DNA of 64,000 bases from Leptodactylus fallax. Its lineage: Eukaryota > Chordata > Amphibia > Anura > Leptodactylidae. Positions 48,282-59,552 of the stretch are shown piece by piece. Numbering within the stretch: position 1 is the stretch's first letter; each line of letters begins with the position of its first letter. The notes under the pieces are model-generated. The model ran no database searches. It had not been told where the DNA came from and saw only the letters and a list, made by a program, of their open reading frames with translations. A program made the translations under genes and the position numbers. Location: assembly GCA_947044405.1 (NCBI GenBank), contig CAMRHE010000461.1, forward strand, positions 434,001 to 498,000, in the 5' to 3' direction.

Positions 48282-48943
48282 AGGTATATAATGTCTATTA
48301 GGATAAGTATCTAGTATGTGCTGGAATTCCTCATAAAATCTGGAATGGCTTATAAATCTGAATAGGTCCACTTGCCAGTGAACCACTGTGCCTTGTATGC
48401 GAACCTCTCACATGTATTCACCAGTATACTCTACTATATGTATCTTAGAGCATAGTAGTTAGTAGCCAGTCTAATAATGCGCTATATTTAAACCAAGTGG
48501 TTCACTATTAAATAAGTGTACGTATTCCTATCCACTTCTTAATGGCATCAACCACTAGGAGAGAGTATATTTCTTATGCAGATGTGTCGAGTCTAGCACA
48601 TAGATATACCTGGCATGCTACATCTGGTAATTACTGCAGCAACGCACATAGTTACATTATATACATATCACAGGCTAAATTTGGGAGAGCCAAGGAGTGC
48701 TGTAAAAACAGCCTGTGTTACTTCTCCAGATCTCGCATCAAGATTGTTATTCAAACTGCTATATGTCTACTATCATTATAGCAAGTGGATGTAGTTATCC
48801 TGCTTCAGCTGGTAATCGGCTCCTAGACACTGTTGCAAGGCACACACAGTTTTCTTGTGCCCTTTTTAAGGAGCTAAATTAACTGCAAACCTGAAGCATT
48901 CCTAAACCAACGTCTCTTTTTTTTCCCAAATCCCACCTATAAC

Positions 48944-49440
48944 TTGCTATTGTATCTGTTATTCGTCTTGATTAGGAAGTTGTCAGCAACTATAGCATAG
49001 GTAGATCGCTGTAATAACAAACTGATAATGACCTAGAGCGCTGGTAAAATAGCATCTGTTGCCTATACAATAGCAGGCTGGTAGTAACCTGGAACGCTGT
49101 AAAAAATGTGTCTATTGCTTTTTCAGGTCCCACATCTACACTGCTATTATATTTGTTATTACTCTAAGTTAGGAAATTATCAGCAACCACAAACTGGGTG
49201 GATCGCTGCAATGGCAAACTAATAACCTAGAACACTGATAAAATAGCATCTGTTGCTTTTACAATAGCAGGCTGTAGTAACCTGGAGCACTGTTAAAACA
49301 GCGTCAAATGTTTTCCAGGTCCCACATCCACACTGCTATTATATTTGTTATTACTCTAGGTAAGAAGTTTGTCAGAAATCGGGGCATAAGTGAATTGCTG
49401 TGAAAACAGAGTTCAGGTCTAAATCCACTAAATGCTCTGC
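48944..49440 (+). repeat. Tandem repeat, unit about 185-192 bp, 2.6 copies
   Basis: Units begin at about 48,944, 49,129 and 49,321 with CCCACNTNNACNTGCTATT, then ATNTGTTATTACTCT. Each also has CAATAGCAGGCTG and CCTGGANCNCTGTNAAA. Confidence 0.75.
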
Positions 49441-50093
49441 TATCCTAACCTAGAAATCCTGCAACATAAGAATAAGATAGGAAATTTTTCCCTAGTATAT
49501 CATGTGTACTCTCCCTAGTTCATATTGACACTGATAGCAGCCAAAATTATGCTATATGGCTGTATCATGTATGATACTGATGAGACCAGCTAAATTTTAT
49601 GCTGACACATTGTGTTGTAGACTGGAGGGTCTGGATTATTCTTAACTCTAGAATCCCCCATCTGCACACAGCTAGTCAATAATTGCCATCGATTATATAC
49701 TGCAGGGGGGAGAGTGGTCTGTGTGACAAACTCCCATACATGAGAGGACACCCTACAACATATATTATTTTTTGAGGTAGCCTGATACATCCCACTACCC
49801 TCTTTGTTGGGTGGATGAGTTGAATACATTTTAATTGAGATCAATAAACTATATTTTAATACTGTCTGTATCAGGCAGGTATTTTTACTGAGTGGTGGTA
49901 GGCACTAGGTTGCTGCAGCAGTACAGTAAATGAAAGATGATGATAAAGGGAGACGTGCCTGGCCTGGCAGCTAAAAAACCTAGAATATCTTCTTAAATGG
50001 AAAGGATTCTATGACCCTGAGTACAAAACTTCGAAGGCAGAAATGAACCTGTTACTAAAAAAGGACATAATATACATAAACATATCACAGAAA

Positions 50094-50425
50094 AAGGCCT
50101 TACCCAAATACCCGATGATACATGGCTGTGCAGGATGCTAGCAGGCCCCATTGCAAGATAAGATAGAAAAAAATGTAGCTGCAAAATGCTAATGAAACAT
50201 CCACTTACACACTTACAATGCTTAAGGGGATTGGATGCTAGCACTTCAAACGCACACAAATAAAACTTACACATGGAACTGTCACATAATAATGTGAGGA
50301 GCACAGCACCAAAGAGCACCCTACTGACAACGCCCCACACTATTAGATCAGGTGGGCTGCCCAGCATCTTAATACATGCACCTTAACATTAAGCAGCACC
50401 CTGCAAAAATAAAGGGCCTGGCCGT
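50094..50425 (+). repeat. Dispersed repeat R1, copy 2
   Basis: Direct match to 44,630-44,960. Short piece repeated at 50,566-50,610. Flanking CCAGCTAAAAAA(A/C)CTAGA(C/A)TATCTTC occurs on both sides (about 49,968 and 50,672), suggesting a segmental duplication around it. Confidence 0.7.
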
Positions 50426-50759
50426 ATCCTGCAAAAATGACTAGAGAAATGATGAGAATGATGAGGCCAAAATAAACAAGCTCACAAACCAACATCAAGG
50501 TTCCTTGTGCATTGCGAGTCCCTAACCAAAAAATGTTTTTTCAAAAAACATATTGCTAAAAAAAGGACATAATGCTAATGAAACATCCACTCACACACCT
50601 ACAATCCATTAGGGGATGCCAGTTATCCCTGTATGGGAGCAAATGCCACATCAGCGTACCTGGCATGGATGCCAGCTAAAAAAGCTAGACTATCTTCCAA
50701 AAGTGATCATTGTGTCTGTGGTTTGCTGCATCCAGTAACCATATACTGACGCTCCAGCA

Positions 50760-51600
50760 TGTGCAACATTGCCACTCAATGTGCACTTCACCTTACAACC
50801 ATGAAATGAGGGAGGGAAAGTGAAACCAAAAGCTTGTCCTAGTGAAGTTGGGGGTGGTAAATGGTTCAGTGTGTAGGAACTGGAGGAGACAGATAGGTCC
50901 CGCCTGGTATAGAAACTGTCTGCTCTGCACCTTGTCAGTGATGTCAGTACTAGAAAGCACCGGTCCTTGCTGTATTTCTAGACTGTGGCCTCTGATGGTC
51001 AATACATTAACCCAGTGGGTCATGATAGCTAATATATTGTGGATATATTGTGGAAATACGTGGAGCATCCCCTGATGTTCCACGTACTGAGGATGGCCTG
51101 CAACTTCCCAACGTGGACAATTACAAAGAGAGGCCAATGGCCATCAATCAGGGACAATGGTGACTAGTTATTCTCCATGGATTTCACTAAGTGACATGGC
51201 AACTACTGCAGCATTGGTAACTTGGCCAGGTGGGAGCTAAACCTGCAGACGAGTCGTGTGACTGGGTGTAGATAGCGTGGTGGAGGAAGATAATCAGATG
51301 GAGATGATAATAATGAATGATTATGTGACGATGACCACCATGTGCTACATGTGGAATGGATTTGGCCTGCCTACAAAGATGATCATAGAGAGAAGGAACG
51401 GTGCCACTGCTAATTCTACTTTGCAAAATATGCTGGATGCCATTTCATGTGAGCACGGAGAGACCTAGTTCCTAAATGTGTGCTTGTAGGCCCATGGCTA
51501 ATCATCTGTTTGCAGAAGTCTTGCAACTTGCCATCGATTTGTCATTTAGTAATGTACATGAAAATTCATATACAGGAGACAACCACGCGTAGCTGTTGCT
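50760..51600 (-). pseudogene. hAT-2 transposase relic (N-terminal half)
   Basis: The minus strand reads VYEFSCTLLNDKSMASCKTS near 51,590-51,500 (the BED-finger side, compare MWEFFCTL..NKSMAMCKIC in hAT-1). A nucleotide match GTAGGCAGGCCA..TCCACATGTAGCAC then runs through about 51,380-51,290. MTHWVNVLTIRG at about 51,020 is the counterpart of MAHWINILSG in hAT-1. The alignment ends near 50,760. Frames change repeatedly. The catalytic and dimerisation parts beyond this are gone. Confidence 0.68.
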
Positions 51601-52583
51601 GCCGCCAAAACCAGAAATATGTCTGCCAGTGCCACCACCACCCAAGATTGCCTTAGATTTTTCCCAGGCATGTCTTTTGCATATTGGGTTTGCACGTTGG
51701 GTGGAACTATTGCAGTTGCCACCAATCTCTTCCTGCGTCGCCCTGAACTGGTTGCCAGGTTTTATCTGTAATAGAATCAACATCATATTCCATATTAATT
51801 ACCTCACTTTTTGTGACTCAGTAATGGGATACCTGTATGCCTTCACAATCCCTAACAGATTTTCCCCTAGAGCCCCTACCAGCACTACCACCAGTAGTAC
51901 TCCACCTGCCTCTACTATCTCCAACTACACTCATGTCTTTCAACTCTACCTCCTCTACATAAAAAAAAAAACTGGCAAAAAAAAAATACTCTTCAAAAAG
52001 AGGAGGAAGAAGAGGAAGTCTTGGGCTATAAGGAATTTCTCTCTAAGCAGATGCCACATGACTACTAGAGAATGGAATCTGTTTTGGTGAAGATAAAAGA
52101 GAAGACATGGTTGACAGCACAGAAAGATGGCATGGTAAATTACATATTGAGGAACACGCAGAACCCTCAATTAATATTTGTAGTTCACTGCTTTTGAAAA
52201 AAATTTTATTCTCAGAAAGTATGACAACACTACTGTAGGGCTACTGGCGGGGCTGTCAAGATGAGAAGTAGTGTTGCTGTTGCCATCCACGTTCCTATTG
52301 TTAGTAGTAGTACTTGCACAAGTGTTTCCCCCTTCCCTGCTTTTGACTGTCCCCTGCCTTGTTTTCTTCCAGTTATTTTACTGCACACTTGTTAGTGATT
52401 TGTCAACAATTCTGATACTGTGTATTAACAAAAATTATTTCAAGAAGAATTGCAAAGCACTAAAAGGGTCACCTGCTCAAGTTGGGGAGTATTAGACTAG
52501 GTCACTAGAACTGTGTCAGTCAACTTATATTAAATAACAATATTTTTTTTCAGAATAATGCAGGTTTTTTTCAAATTAGCAAA

Positions 52584-52690
52584 GGCTAGACTGTATATTT
52601 ATAACACACAAAAAAAAAAACAGCTGAAATAACGGAGATCTTTTTTTAGATTACTGGAGGCTGCACTACTGTGTATGTTTATATGCTCAC
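52584..52690 (+). repeat. Dispersed repeat R3, copy 1
   Basis: GGCTAGACTGTATATT, then ACNGCTGAAATAANGGAGAT, T-run, and GGCTGCACTACTGTGTATG. Same order at 57,886-57,985. Possibly part of the hAT-2 5' region. Confidence 0.65.
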
Positions 52691-52737
52691 TTGCGTATGC
52701 AGATAAATTCATAAGCAATGAATATTTTTTTCAGATT

Positions 52738-53000
52738 TAGGCCATATACACATGACCATGTGCACAGTCAGTGTGCTCACTGTGTTTTTCATGGCCAGCA
52801 CACTGATCCATTCATTTCTATGGCCCCATACACATGACCGTGTATTTTCATGATCCAGTGTATGGGGCCATAAGCAAAGCTCAGGACAGGGCCTTTTTCT
52901 GTCTGTTTTGTGGACCGTGTTCACCAGCTCCAATGAATGGAACCGCAGATGCACGGCCGGTGAACGGCCAGCACACGGATGACATGGTGCATCTGGACAT
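52738..53000. repeat. Palindromic repeat with CACATGACCGTGT core
   Basis: ATACACATGACCATGTGCACAG, GTGTTTTTCATGGCCAGCAC and CCATTCATTTCTATGG recur in direct and inverted form across the block. It looks like a short non-autonomous element; ends not defined. Confidence 0.5.
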
Positions 53001-53039
53001 ACTATTACTGATTATTATTAGCTACGATCCTGCTCCATT

Positions 53040-54874
53040 ACCCCCGGTCAGGGTCAAACAGCATTACTCCATTACCCCTTAGATGCCGCAGTCAAACAGC
53101 AAAGGCTGACTTCCTGTATACATTGCAATACATGTGTATGGCAGTGTATACTATTGAACCAGTGATCACAGCATCGCTGGTTCATGTCCCCTTGTGGGAC
53201 ATCAAAAAAAAAGGAAAAACAAAGTTTAAAAAAAATAAAGTGTGTTAAAAAATAATAAATAAATAAAGCACCTAAAAAATTTATGTTATTTTTTTTTTTT
53301 AATCCACCAAGAAAAGTTCATAAAATGTAGTCAATAAGGCACCCCAAAAATGGTGTAATTTCAAAATGCATTACATCCCGCAAAAAAACAGCCCTCATTT
53401 GGCTACATCTTCAGAAAAAAAAAAAGACTAAAGCTTGCACAATGTGAAGACAACGCCCCCTTCCAAATAGCCAAATCATTAAACAAAACTGACTGTGGCA
53501 TGGAGGGAATGTATAAGCTGTGCGAGCATATATCAGGGTCCAGATTTAGAGTTTATGAGGGAAAGACACCAGAAGTGGCCCCCAAGGTGACTTCCAATCA
53601 TAGGAGCTACTGTGAAAATAGTAGGGAATTTGTTGTTCCTCACTCCGTAAAATGTACTCTGCACAGCTTACATATTCATATTATATGTGTGCCCAAACAG
53701 CAGTTTATATGCACATATAACATTAAGTACGTTATCCTAGGTACAACCATGTTATACATGTGGGCATAAACTGCTGTTTGGGCACACAGCAGGGTGCAGA
53801 TGCTAAGGAGTGCTATGTGCTTTTGGAGTTCAGACTTATATTGTTGGTATTTAAATTAGATTTTAGATGCCATGTCATGTTTGCAGAAACCCTAAAATTG
53901 CCCCTACAAAATGGGGTCACTTCTTGGGGACTTCCAATTTTCTTTCACCTCCAACACTCCTCCACTTCAACAACAACATGGCATCCAGAAAGTCCCTCTA
54001 AATTTATACTCCAAAAGCTAAAAAGTGCATTTCTCCTTCCCTTCTGATCCCTGCTGTGTACCAAATCAGCAGGTTACACCCACATAAACAGTACAACTTT
54101 TTTGTACCGTGGATAATCCACTTAAAAGTTTTAGGAGTATATGTCTCTGATGATACAAAATGGTCATAACGTATTGGACACTGAAATGGCATATTTCTTT
54201 AAAAATGTCAATTTTCACTTTGTACATTAATTTAGGGGAAGCACTCTTGGACTAAAAATGATAATACCCCTTGAGAAAATTTTTGAGGCTTGTATTTGCT
54301 AAAATGGGGGGCATTTCTGGGGGGTTCCATTGTACTTTTACTTTAGGAGCTCTGCAAATGTGACATGGCACTCCAAACTATTCCAACAAAATCTGCCCTC
54401 CAAAATCCAAATAGTACTCTTTCTATTCTGAGCATCACCATATACCCATACAACACTGTTCAACCACATATGGGATATTGCTCTGTTCAGGAGAAATTGT
54501 GTAACAAATTTTGTTGTATCTTTTCTTCTTTAAGCCCTTATAAAAATGAGAAATTAGGGGCTAAATGGACGGTTTATTGGAAAAAAAATTTTTTTTTTCA
54601 TTTTTACGTCCCAATGCTAATAAAATCTGTGAACAGCTTGGGGATCAAAATACTTACTATATCCCTTGGTAAATTCTATGAGGGGTTTAATTTCCCAAAC
54701 TGGGTCAATTTGGGGGGGTTCTATTGTATTAGTACTCTATCTGCAAATGCGACATGGCACCCCAAATACTATTCCAGCAAAGTGTACCAAAGTTATTGTC
54801 ATATAAATTGACATGTCAGTTTTTAAAAATGAGGCCGTGTCCTTAAGGTACTTTTAGGCTTTGTCTTTAAGAGG
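53040..54874. mobile_element. Non-autonomous repeat ending at TTAA, several modules
   Basis: Contains text of a widespread frog-type repeat: CACCCCAAAAATGGTGTAAT, CCGCAAAAAAACAGCCCTCA, TTTCTGGGGGGTTCCATTGT, CACATATGGGATATTG and a final CTTTAAGAGGTTAA. Two copies of a GGGGGGTTC...GCGACATGGCACCCCAAA module (about 54,310 and 54,710) lie in direct order. No coding. Left end unclear. Confidence 0.5.
53687..53787. repeat. Near-perfect hairpin, arms about 38 nt
   Basis: GTGTGCCCAAACAGCAGTTT at 53,687 and its exact complement ending at 53,787 continue inward to ATAACAT/ATGTTAT. The loop is about 25 nt. Confidence 0.85.
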
Positions 54875-54878
54875 TTAA

Positions 54879-55567
54879 AGGGATCCAATCATTCAGAAAG
54901 GCCAATTTTAGTAAGACCACGTCGTAATAGCCTTTATAAAGGCTATTCTTCTACTACCTTTCTTGTTTTGCTCCTCGCCGCCGTTTAGAAGAAATGTTGA
55001 TTTTTATCTTTATGCTAATGCATCTTCAGAATGCACAGGGGGCGTTCTCCCAGTGCTGAAACTGCACAGGGGGCGTCCCCTGTGCTCTCCTCAGACGCAT
55101 TTATGAGCTTACCCCACCGCCTCTCTTCTTCTTTAGCAGACATCTCTTCTTGACGTCATCCTTCATTCGTGAGACATGCGCCAACTGCGCATGTCCATTC
55201 GGCCATTTTTCCTGTGGCCTGCTGTATGTGCTGTATGTAATAGGCCACAGGAAAATGGCTGAATGGACATGCGCAGTCGGCGCATGTCTCCCGAACGTAG
55301 GATGACATCAAGAAGAGGCGTCTGCTAAAGAATAAGAGAGGCGGTGCGGTAAGTTCAAAAATGCGTCTGAGGAGAGCACAGGGGACGCCCCCTGTGCAGT
55401 TTCAGCACTGCGGGTACACCCCCTGTGCATTCTGAAGACGTATTAGCATAAAGATAAAAATCAGGCGGCTAGGAGCGAAACAAGAAAGATAGGAGAAGAA
55501 TAGCCTTTATAAAGGCTATTAAGATGTGGTCTTACTAAAATTGGCCTTTCTGAATGATAGGATCCCT
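54879..55567. mobile_element. 689-bp foldback MITE with TTAA target duplication
   Basis: TTAA at 54,875-54,878 and 55,568-55,571. The ends AGGGATCC..ATCATTCAGAAAGG are inverted. The whole element folds into one long hairpin (arms about 330 bp) centred near 55,215, with matched blocks such as TAGCCTTTATAAAGGCTA (itself palindromic) and GCACAGGGGGCG. The arms are GC-richer than the flanks and include GACATGCGC and ACTGCGCATGTCC. No coding. Confidence 0.87.
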
Positions 55568-55589
55568 TTAAGCAATGAATATTCTTTTT

Positions 55590-57025
55590 TTTTATTCTTT
55601 AATACAAATATTTTTATTTTACAAATAAGAAAAACAGATGCAAGGAATATATTGCAAAATAATGATGTTACAAAAGTAATGATAACTCTCATCCCCAAGG
55701 CAGGCATAACATGCGCCAATTAGATACAGAAAGTCCATCACAATGAGAGGTCACATCCTGCAATAGATCATGAACACAGTGTCAAGTAGGTGAGGAAGCA
55801 CAGAGCGTATCGAGAACCACAAATACACACGATGGAGACTCAGTACAAAATAAAATAAAATAAAGTTGGGTAGAATAAATGCAGATAAAGGGTCAAAATG
55901 CGAGAATGCAAAAGACATAAGAACATGTACGCTTATCCTAACAGTGACACATGTACTGGATACACATGAATAGCAACAAAGAAGCCGAGACAACACAGAA
56001 CAGGACAAACAAAACACAGAACATTGGGGGGGGGGGTGGGATGGGGAAACGGAGAAGTAAAGGAGTGGGAGGGAGAAAAGAGGAAGATATAAGAGAGAAA
56101 AGAGGAAGATAGAGGAAAGAAAGATAGAAGCAAGTAAGTGTCAGGGATGTTACATCTGTTGCTGCTGCTTTAAAGTTGTCAGGTCAACATAAAGAAGGAT
56201 TGGTGGTTGCTGCTTTAAGGTTGCCATGACAACATAGGGAAGCTTCCTGAGCTGGCCTATATAAACCACTCCTTCCTCACTCAGCTTTGATGGCTATCAG
56301 TTTCCTAAACTCCTGCTAAGTGACTGACTTTGATTTGACTGCTCCTATACCTGACTTTTGGCTGTGTACCTGGATTCCTCTTTTGTCTTGCGATTTTGTT
56401 CTTGCATTCCTGATCGGTTCCAACTATTGGCTTTGTTTCCCGGATTTGTCTTCGTCTCATGATTTGGATCTGTGTTGCCCTCCTCAGCTGCTGACCGGTG
56501 ATTGTCGACCATTCTGTTTTCTCTGTCCCTGTGAGTAGTGTGTGGATGTGGTGTGGGCATCTGCTGCAGTGCATTTATTTGTGATACACTTTCTGTTCTG
56601 GTGACAATTCCAGTCTTCAGATTCAGTAAAAATCCATCTCTTCTTGCGAGGAGCTCTGGTGAAGGCGTCTGAGGCTGGTCTTAGCTCACAGTAGTGTTTT
56701 GCCTTTAAGTAGCATTTTCTACTGCTCGCAGTTGTCAGCCCATATCTACTGCTGCTCTCCTGTAGACCAATACATTACTTACCTCGCATCCGAAACATAA
56801 CAGTAAGAAAGGGAGGGAGGAAGTGTCCTGGAGAGTTTCACGGCTGCCCCGTCGAGGCCTCAACATTGCACTCATGCACATACAGTAAGCTGTTCACACA
56901 CAATATCTTCAAGCCGGAGGCAGACTAAGCCACTTGGACCAGACCCTAGTGAACTTGGAATGGGATCTCCTAGTCCAGCTTAATAACTCTTTGAAACGGG
57001 ATATCTGTCGAACTTTAGCCTGCCA
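55590..57025 (-). mobile_element. 5'-truncated L1-like retroposon with 17-bp target duplication
   Basis: CAATGAATATTCTTTTT is repeated exactly at 55,573-55,589 and 57,026-57,042. On the minus strand the insert ends with AATAAAAATATTTGTATT and an A-tail, so it is a target-primed retroposon inserted in reverse orientation. The C/T-rich 3' UTR (complement of the GGGAGGGAG..AAGAGG stretch at 56,030-56,130) fits LINE-1 3' UTRs. A solo LTR is inserted in it. There is no intact coding. Confidence 0.82.
56139..56802 (+). mobile_element. Solo LTR, Gypsy-like (LTR-2)
   Basis: Begins TGTCAGGGATGTTACATC and ends CCGAAACATAACA, 664 bp. It is flanked by GTAAG at 56,134-56,138 and 56,803-56,807. A promoter-like CTATATAAACC is near 56,258. 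It shares the T/G-rich GACTTTGATTTGACTG style with LTR-1 but is not closely alike. Confidence 0.85.
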
Positions 57026-57179
57026 CAATGAATATTCTTTTTGGATTAAAAACAATGCTCCTTCACACTGTGTGTGGTCACCAATGCAGAAAAAAAATCA
57101 AATTACAAAAAAATTTTATCCCTTCCAGACACAGGCATCTTTGGACTTATGTTTTTGACTCTGCGTCATCCAAATCCCA

Positions 57180-57850
57180 TAACTTTTTAATTTTTCCATT
57201 CACAGAGCCATATGAAGTATTAATGCTTGTAGAAGAAATTGTTCTTCATTATTGTACAATTTAACATTTTGTACAATGTACTGGGAAGATGGAAAAAATT
57301 CAGAATGGGTGGAACTGGAGAAAAAGTGCATTTCCTACAGGCTTTCTTTTATGGCTTTCACTGTGCAGCCAAAATGACAAAAAAAATCCAAAACTTTGCA
57401 AAGAATTTTTTTTTCTTAGGGTCACCATTTTCTTATGTTTCCTTGTACAAGGATGAATAGACTGTCTTTGTTTGCAGGCCATATATACCTTTTAGTTATA
57501 CCATTTTGGGAAAATGTCCATTGTTTTGATCACTTTTCATTCAAAGGTTTTTAGTTTTTTCCCCGCTACAGTAGTTCATCATATGGAAAAAATATTGTTA
57601 TACATTTTTAGACCGGACATAGAGCCTGGAAATACCAAGACAACCCTGGGAGTCTTCAATAGGCTCCTGACTGTCATAGCAATGGATCGCAGGCCCTGGA
57701 TCGTGTTCATGCACCACCTGGGAAAATTGCACCTCAGTCAAAGGCCTGGCGGCACTGATCACGGGCATTAGTGGCAGCTCTTTGCTGTATAATACAGGAG
57801 TTGAGCGGCCGCCATATTTAAATACCTGACATCCATCATAATAGTATGGC
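57180..57850 (+). repeat. Dispersed repeat (copy 2 of 28,655-29,290)
   Basis: Same block order as copy 1, with ACAATGTACTGGGAAGATGG and CACTGTGCAGCCAAAATGAC. No gene. Confidence 0.5.
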
Positions 57851-57985
57851 AGATGTCGTGAAAGCGTTAAGATCAGTGCAGGCTAGACTGTATATTGTGT
57901 GAACAAAACAACAAAAAACTGCTGAAATAATGGAGATTTTTTTTTTAAATTTAGAAAAGGCTGCACTACTGTGTATGTATACATA

Positions 57986-59552
57986 CAGTCATGGCCAAAA
58001 GTTTTGAGAATGACACAAATATTATATTTTCACATGATCTGCTGCCCTCTGGTTTTTATGTGTGTTTGTCAGATGTTTTTATCACATACAGAAATATAAT
58101 TGCATTCATATTATGAGTAACAGAAGCTTATATTGACAGTTAGAATGAGTTAATGCAGCAAGTCAATATTTGCAGTGTTGACCCTTCTTCTTCAGGACCT
58201 CTGCAATTCTCCCTGGCATGCTCTCAATCAACTTCTGGACCAAATCCTGACTGATAGCAGTCCATTCTTGCAGAATCAATGCTTTAATTTTGTCTGAATT
58301 TGTTGGTTTTTGTTTGTCCACCCGTCTCTTGATGATTGACCACAAGTTCTCAATGGGATTAAGATCTGGGGAGTTTCCAGGCCATGGACCCAAAATCTCT
58401 ATGTTTTGTTCCCTGAGCCATTTAGTTATCACCTTTGCTTTATGGCAAGGTGCTCCATCATGCTGGAAAAGGCATTGTTGAGCGCCAAACTGCTCTTGGA
58501 CGGTTGGGAGAAGTTGCTCTTGGAGGACATTCTGGTACCATTCTTTATTCATGGCTGTGTTTTTAGGCAAGACTGTGAGAGAGCCGATTCCCTTGGCTGA
58601 GAAGCAACCCCACACATGAATGGTTTCAGGATGCTTTACAGTTGGCATGAGACAAGACTGGTGGTAGCGCTCACCTCTTCTTCTCCGAATAAGCTGTTTT
58701 CCAGATGTTCCAAACAATCAAAAAGGGGATTCATCAGAGAAAATGACTTTACCCCAGTCCTCAGCAGTCCACTCCCTGTACCTTTTGCAGAATATCAGTC
58801 TGTCCCTGATGTTTTTTCTGGAGAGAAGTGGCTTCTTTGCTGCCCTCCTTGAGACCAGGCCTTGCTCCAAGAGTCTCCGCCTCACAGTGCGTGCAGATGC
58901 ACTCACAGCTGCCTGCTGCCATTCCTCAGCAAGCTCTGCACTGCTGGTAGCCCGATCCCGCAGCTGAAACACTTTTAAGAGACGGTCCTGCCGCTTGCTG
59001 GTCTTTCTTGGGCGCCCTGGAGCCTTTTTGGCACCAATGGAACCTCTCTCCTTGAAGTTCTTGATGATGCGATAGATTGTTGACTGAGGTGCAATCTTTC
59101 TAGCTGCAATACTCTTCCCAGTTAGGCCATTTTTGTGCAGTGCAATGATGACTGCACGTGTTTCTTTAGAGATAACCATGGTTAACAGAAGAGAAACAAT
59201 GATGGCAAGCACCAGCCTCCTTTTAAAGTGTCCAGTGGTGTCATTCTTACTTAATCATGACAGATTGATCTCCAGCCCTGTCCTCATCAACACCCACACC
59301 TGTGTTAATGGAGCAATCACTGAAACGATGTTAGGTGGTCCTTTTAAGCCAGGGCTGCAATGATGTTGAAATGTGTTTTGGGGGATAAAGTTCATTTTCT
59401 AGGCAAATATTGACTTTGCAAGTAATTGCTGTTAAGCTGATCACTCTTTATAACATTCTGGAGTATATGCAAATTGCCATTAGAAAAACTGAAGCAGTAG
59501 ACTTTGTAAAAATTAATATTTGTATCATTCTCAAAACTTTTGGCCATGACTG
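57986..59552 (-). mobile_element. Tc1 transposon Tc1-C, complete ends
   Basis: TA at 57,984-57,985 and 59,553-59,554. Inverted ends begin CAGTCATGGCCAAAAGTTTT. Length 1567 bp. Both terminal repeats look intact. Confidence 0.93.
58163..59179 (-). pseudogene. Tc1-C transposase, full length with one in-frame TGA
   Basis: From the ATG at 59,179 the frame runs 338 codons to KKKGQHCKY. The N-terminal helix-turn-helix has KNGLTGKSIAARKIAPQST, followed by linker GRPRKTSKRQ and a second HTH region (SARTVRRRLLEQGL). Catalytic blocks: VIFSDESPF (first Asp), HDGAPCHKAKV (second Asp) and [15 protein letters not shown] (Glu), DD34E. The only defect is TGA at 58,718-58,720, just after DESPF. No frameshift. 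It could be active after a single change, or the TGA could be a sequencing error. Confidence 0.9.

Larger units (their letters stand above)
47830..49886. mobile_element. Inverted-end element, about 2.06 kb, unclassified
   Basis: The two ends are about 338-bp inverted repeats (47,830-48,168 and 49,549-49,886), beginning AAAAATACCTGCCTGATACA, with clearly more than 90% agreement by eye. The interior holds a roughly 190-bp tandem repeat (48,944-49,440) and a hammerhead-like motif on the minus strand (48,243-48,281). There is no coding sequence and no clear target duplication. It could be a foldback DNA element or two inverted Penelope-type ends. Confidence 0.7.
47526..52250 (-). mobile_element. 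hAT-2, second copy of the hAT-1 family, internally deleted and interrupted
   Basis: Coding blocks homologous to hAT-1 positions 200-1000 lie at 51,600-50,760 on the minus strand. The 3' minisatellite lies at 47,815-47,530. Between them are R1 repeats and the inverted-end element 47,830-49,886. The C-terminal hATC part of the transposase is missing. Both ends are uncertain. Confidence 0.65.

Noticed and set aside
51277..51468. Plus-strand frame MVEEDNQMEM..
   Set aside because: Antisense of the hAT-2 transposase relic.
52834..53082. 82-codon frame with several Cys
   Set aside because: Falls in a palindromic repeat; no homology and high chance expectation.
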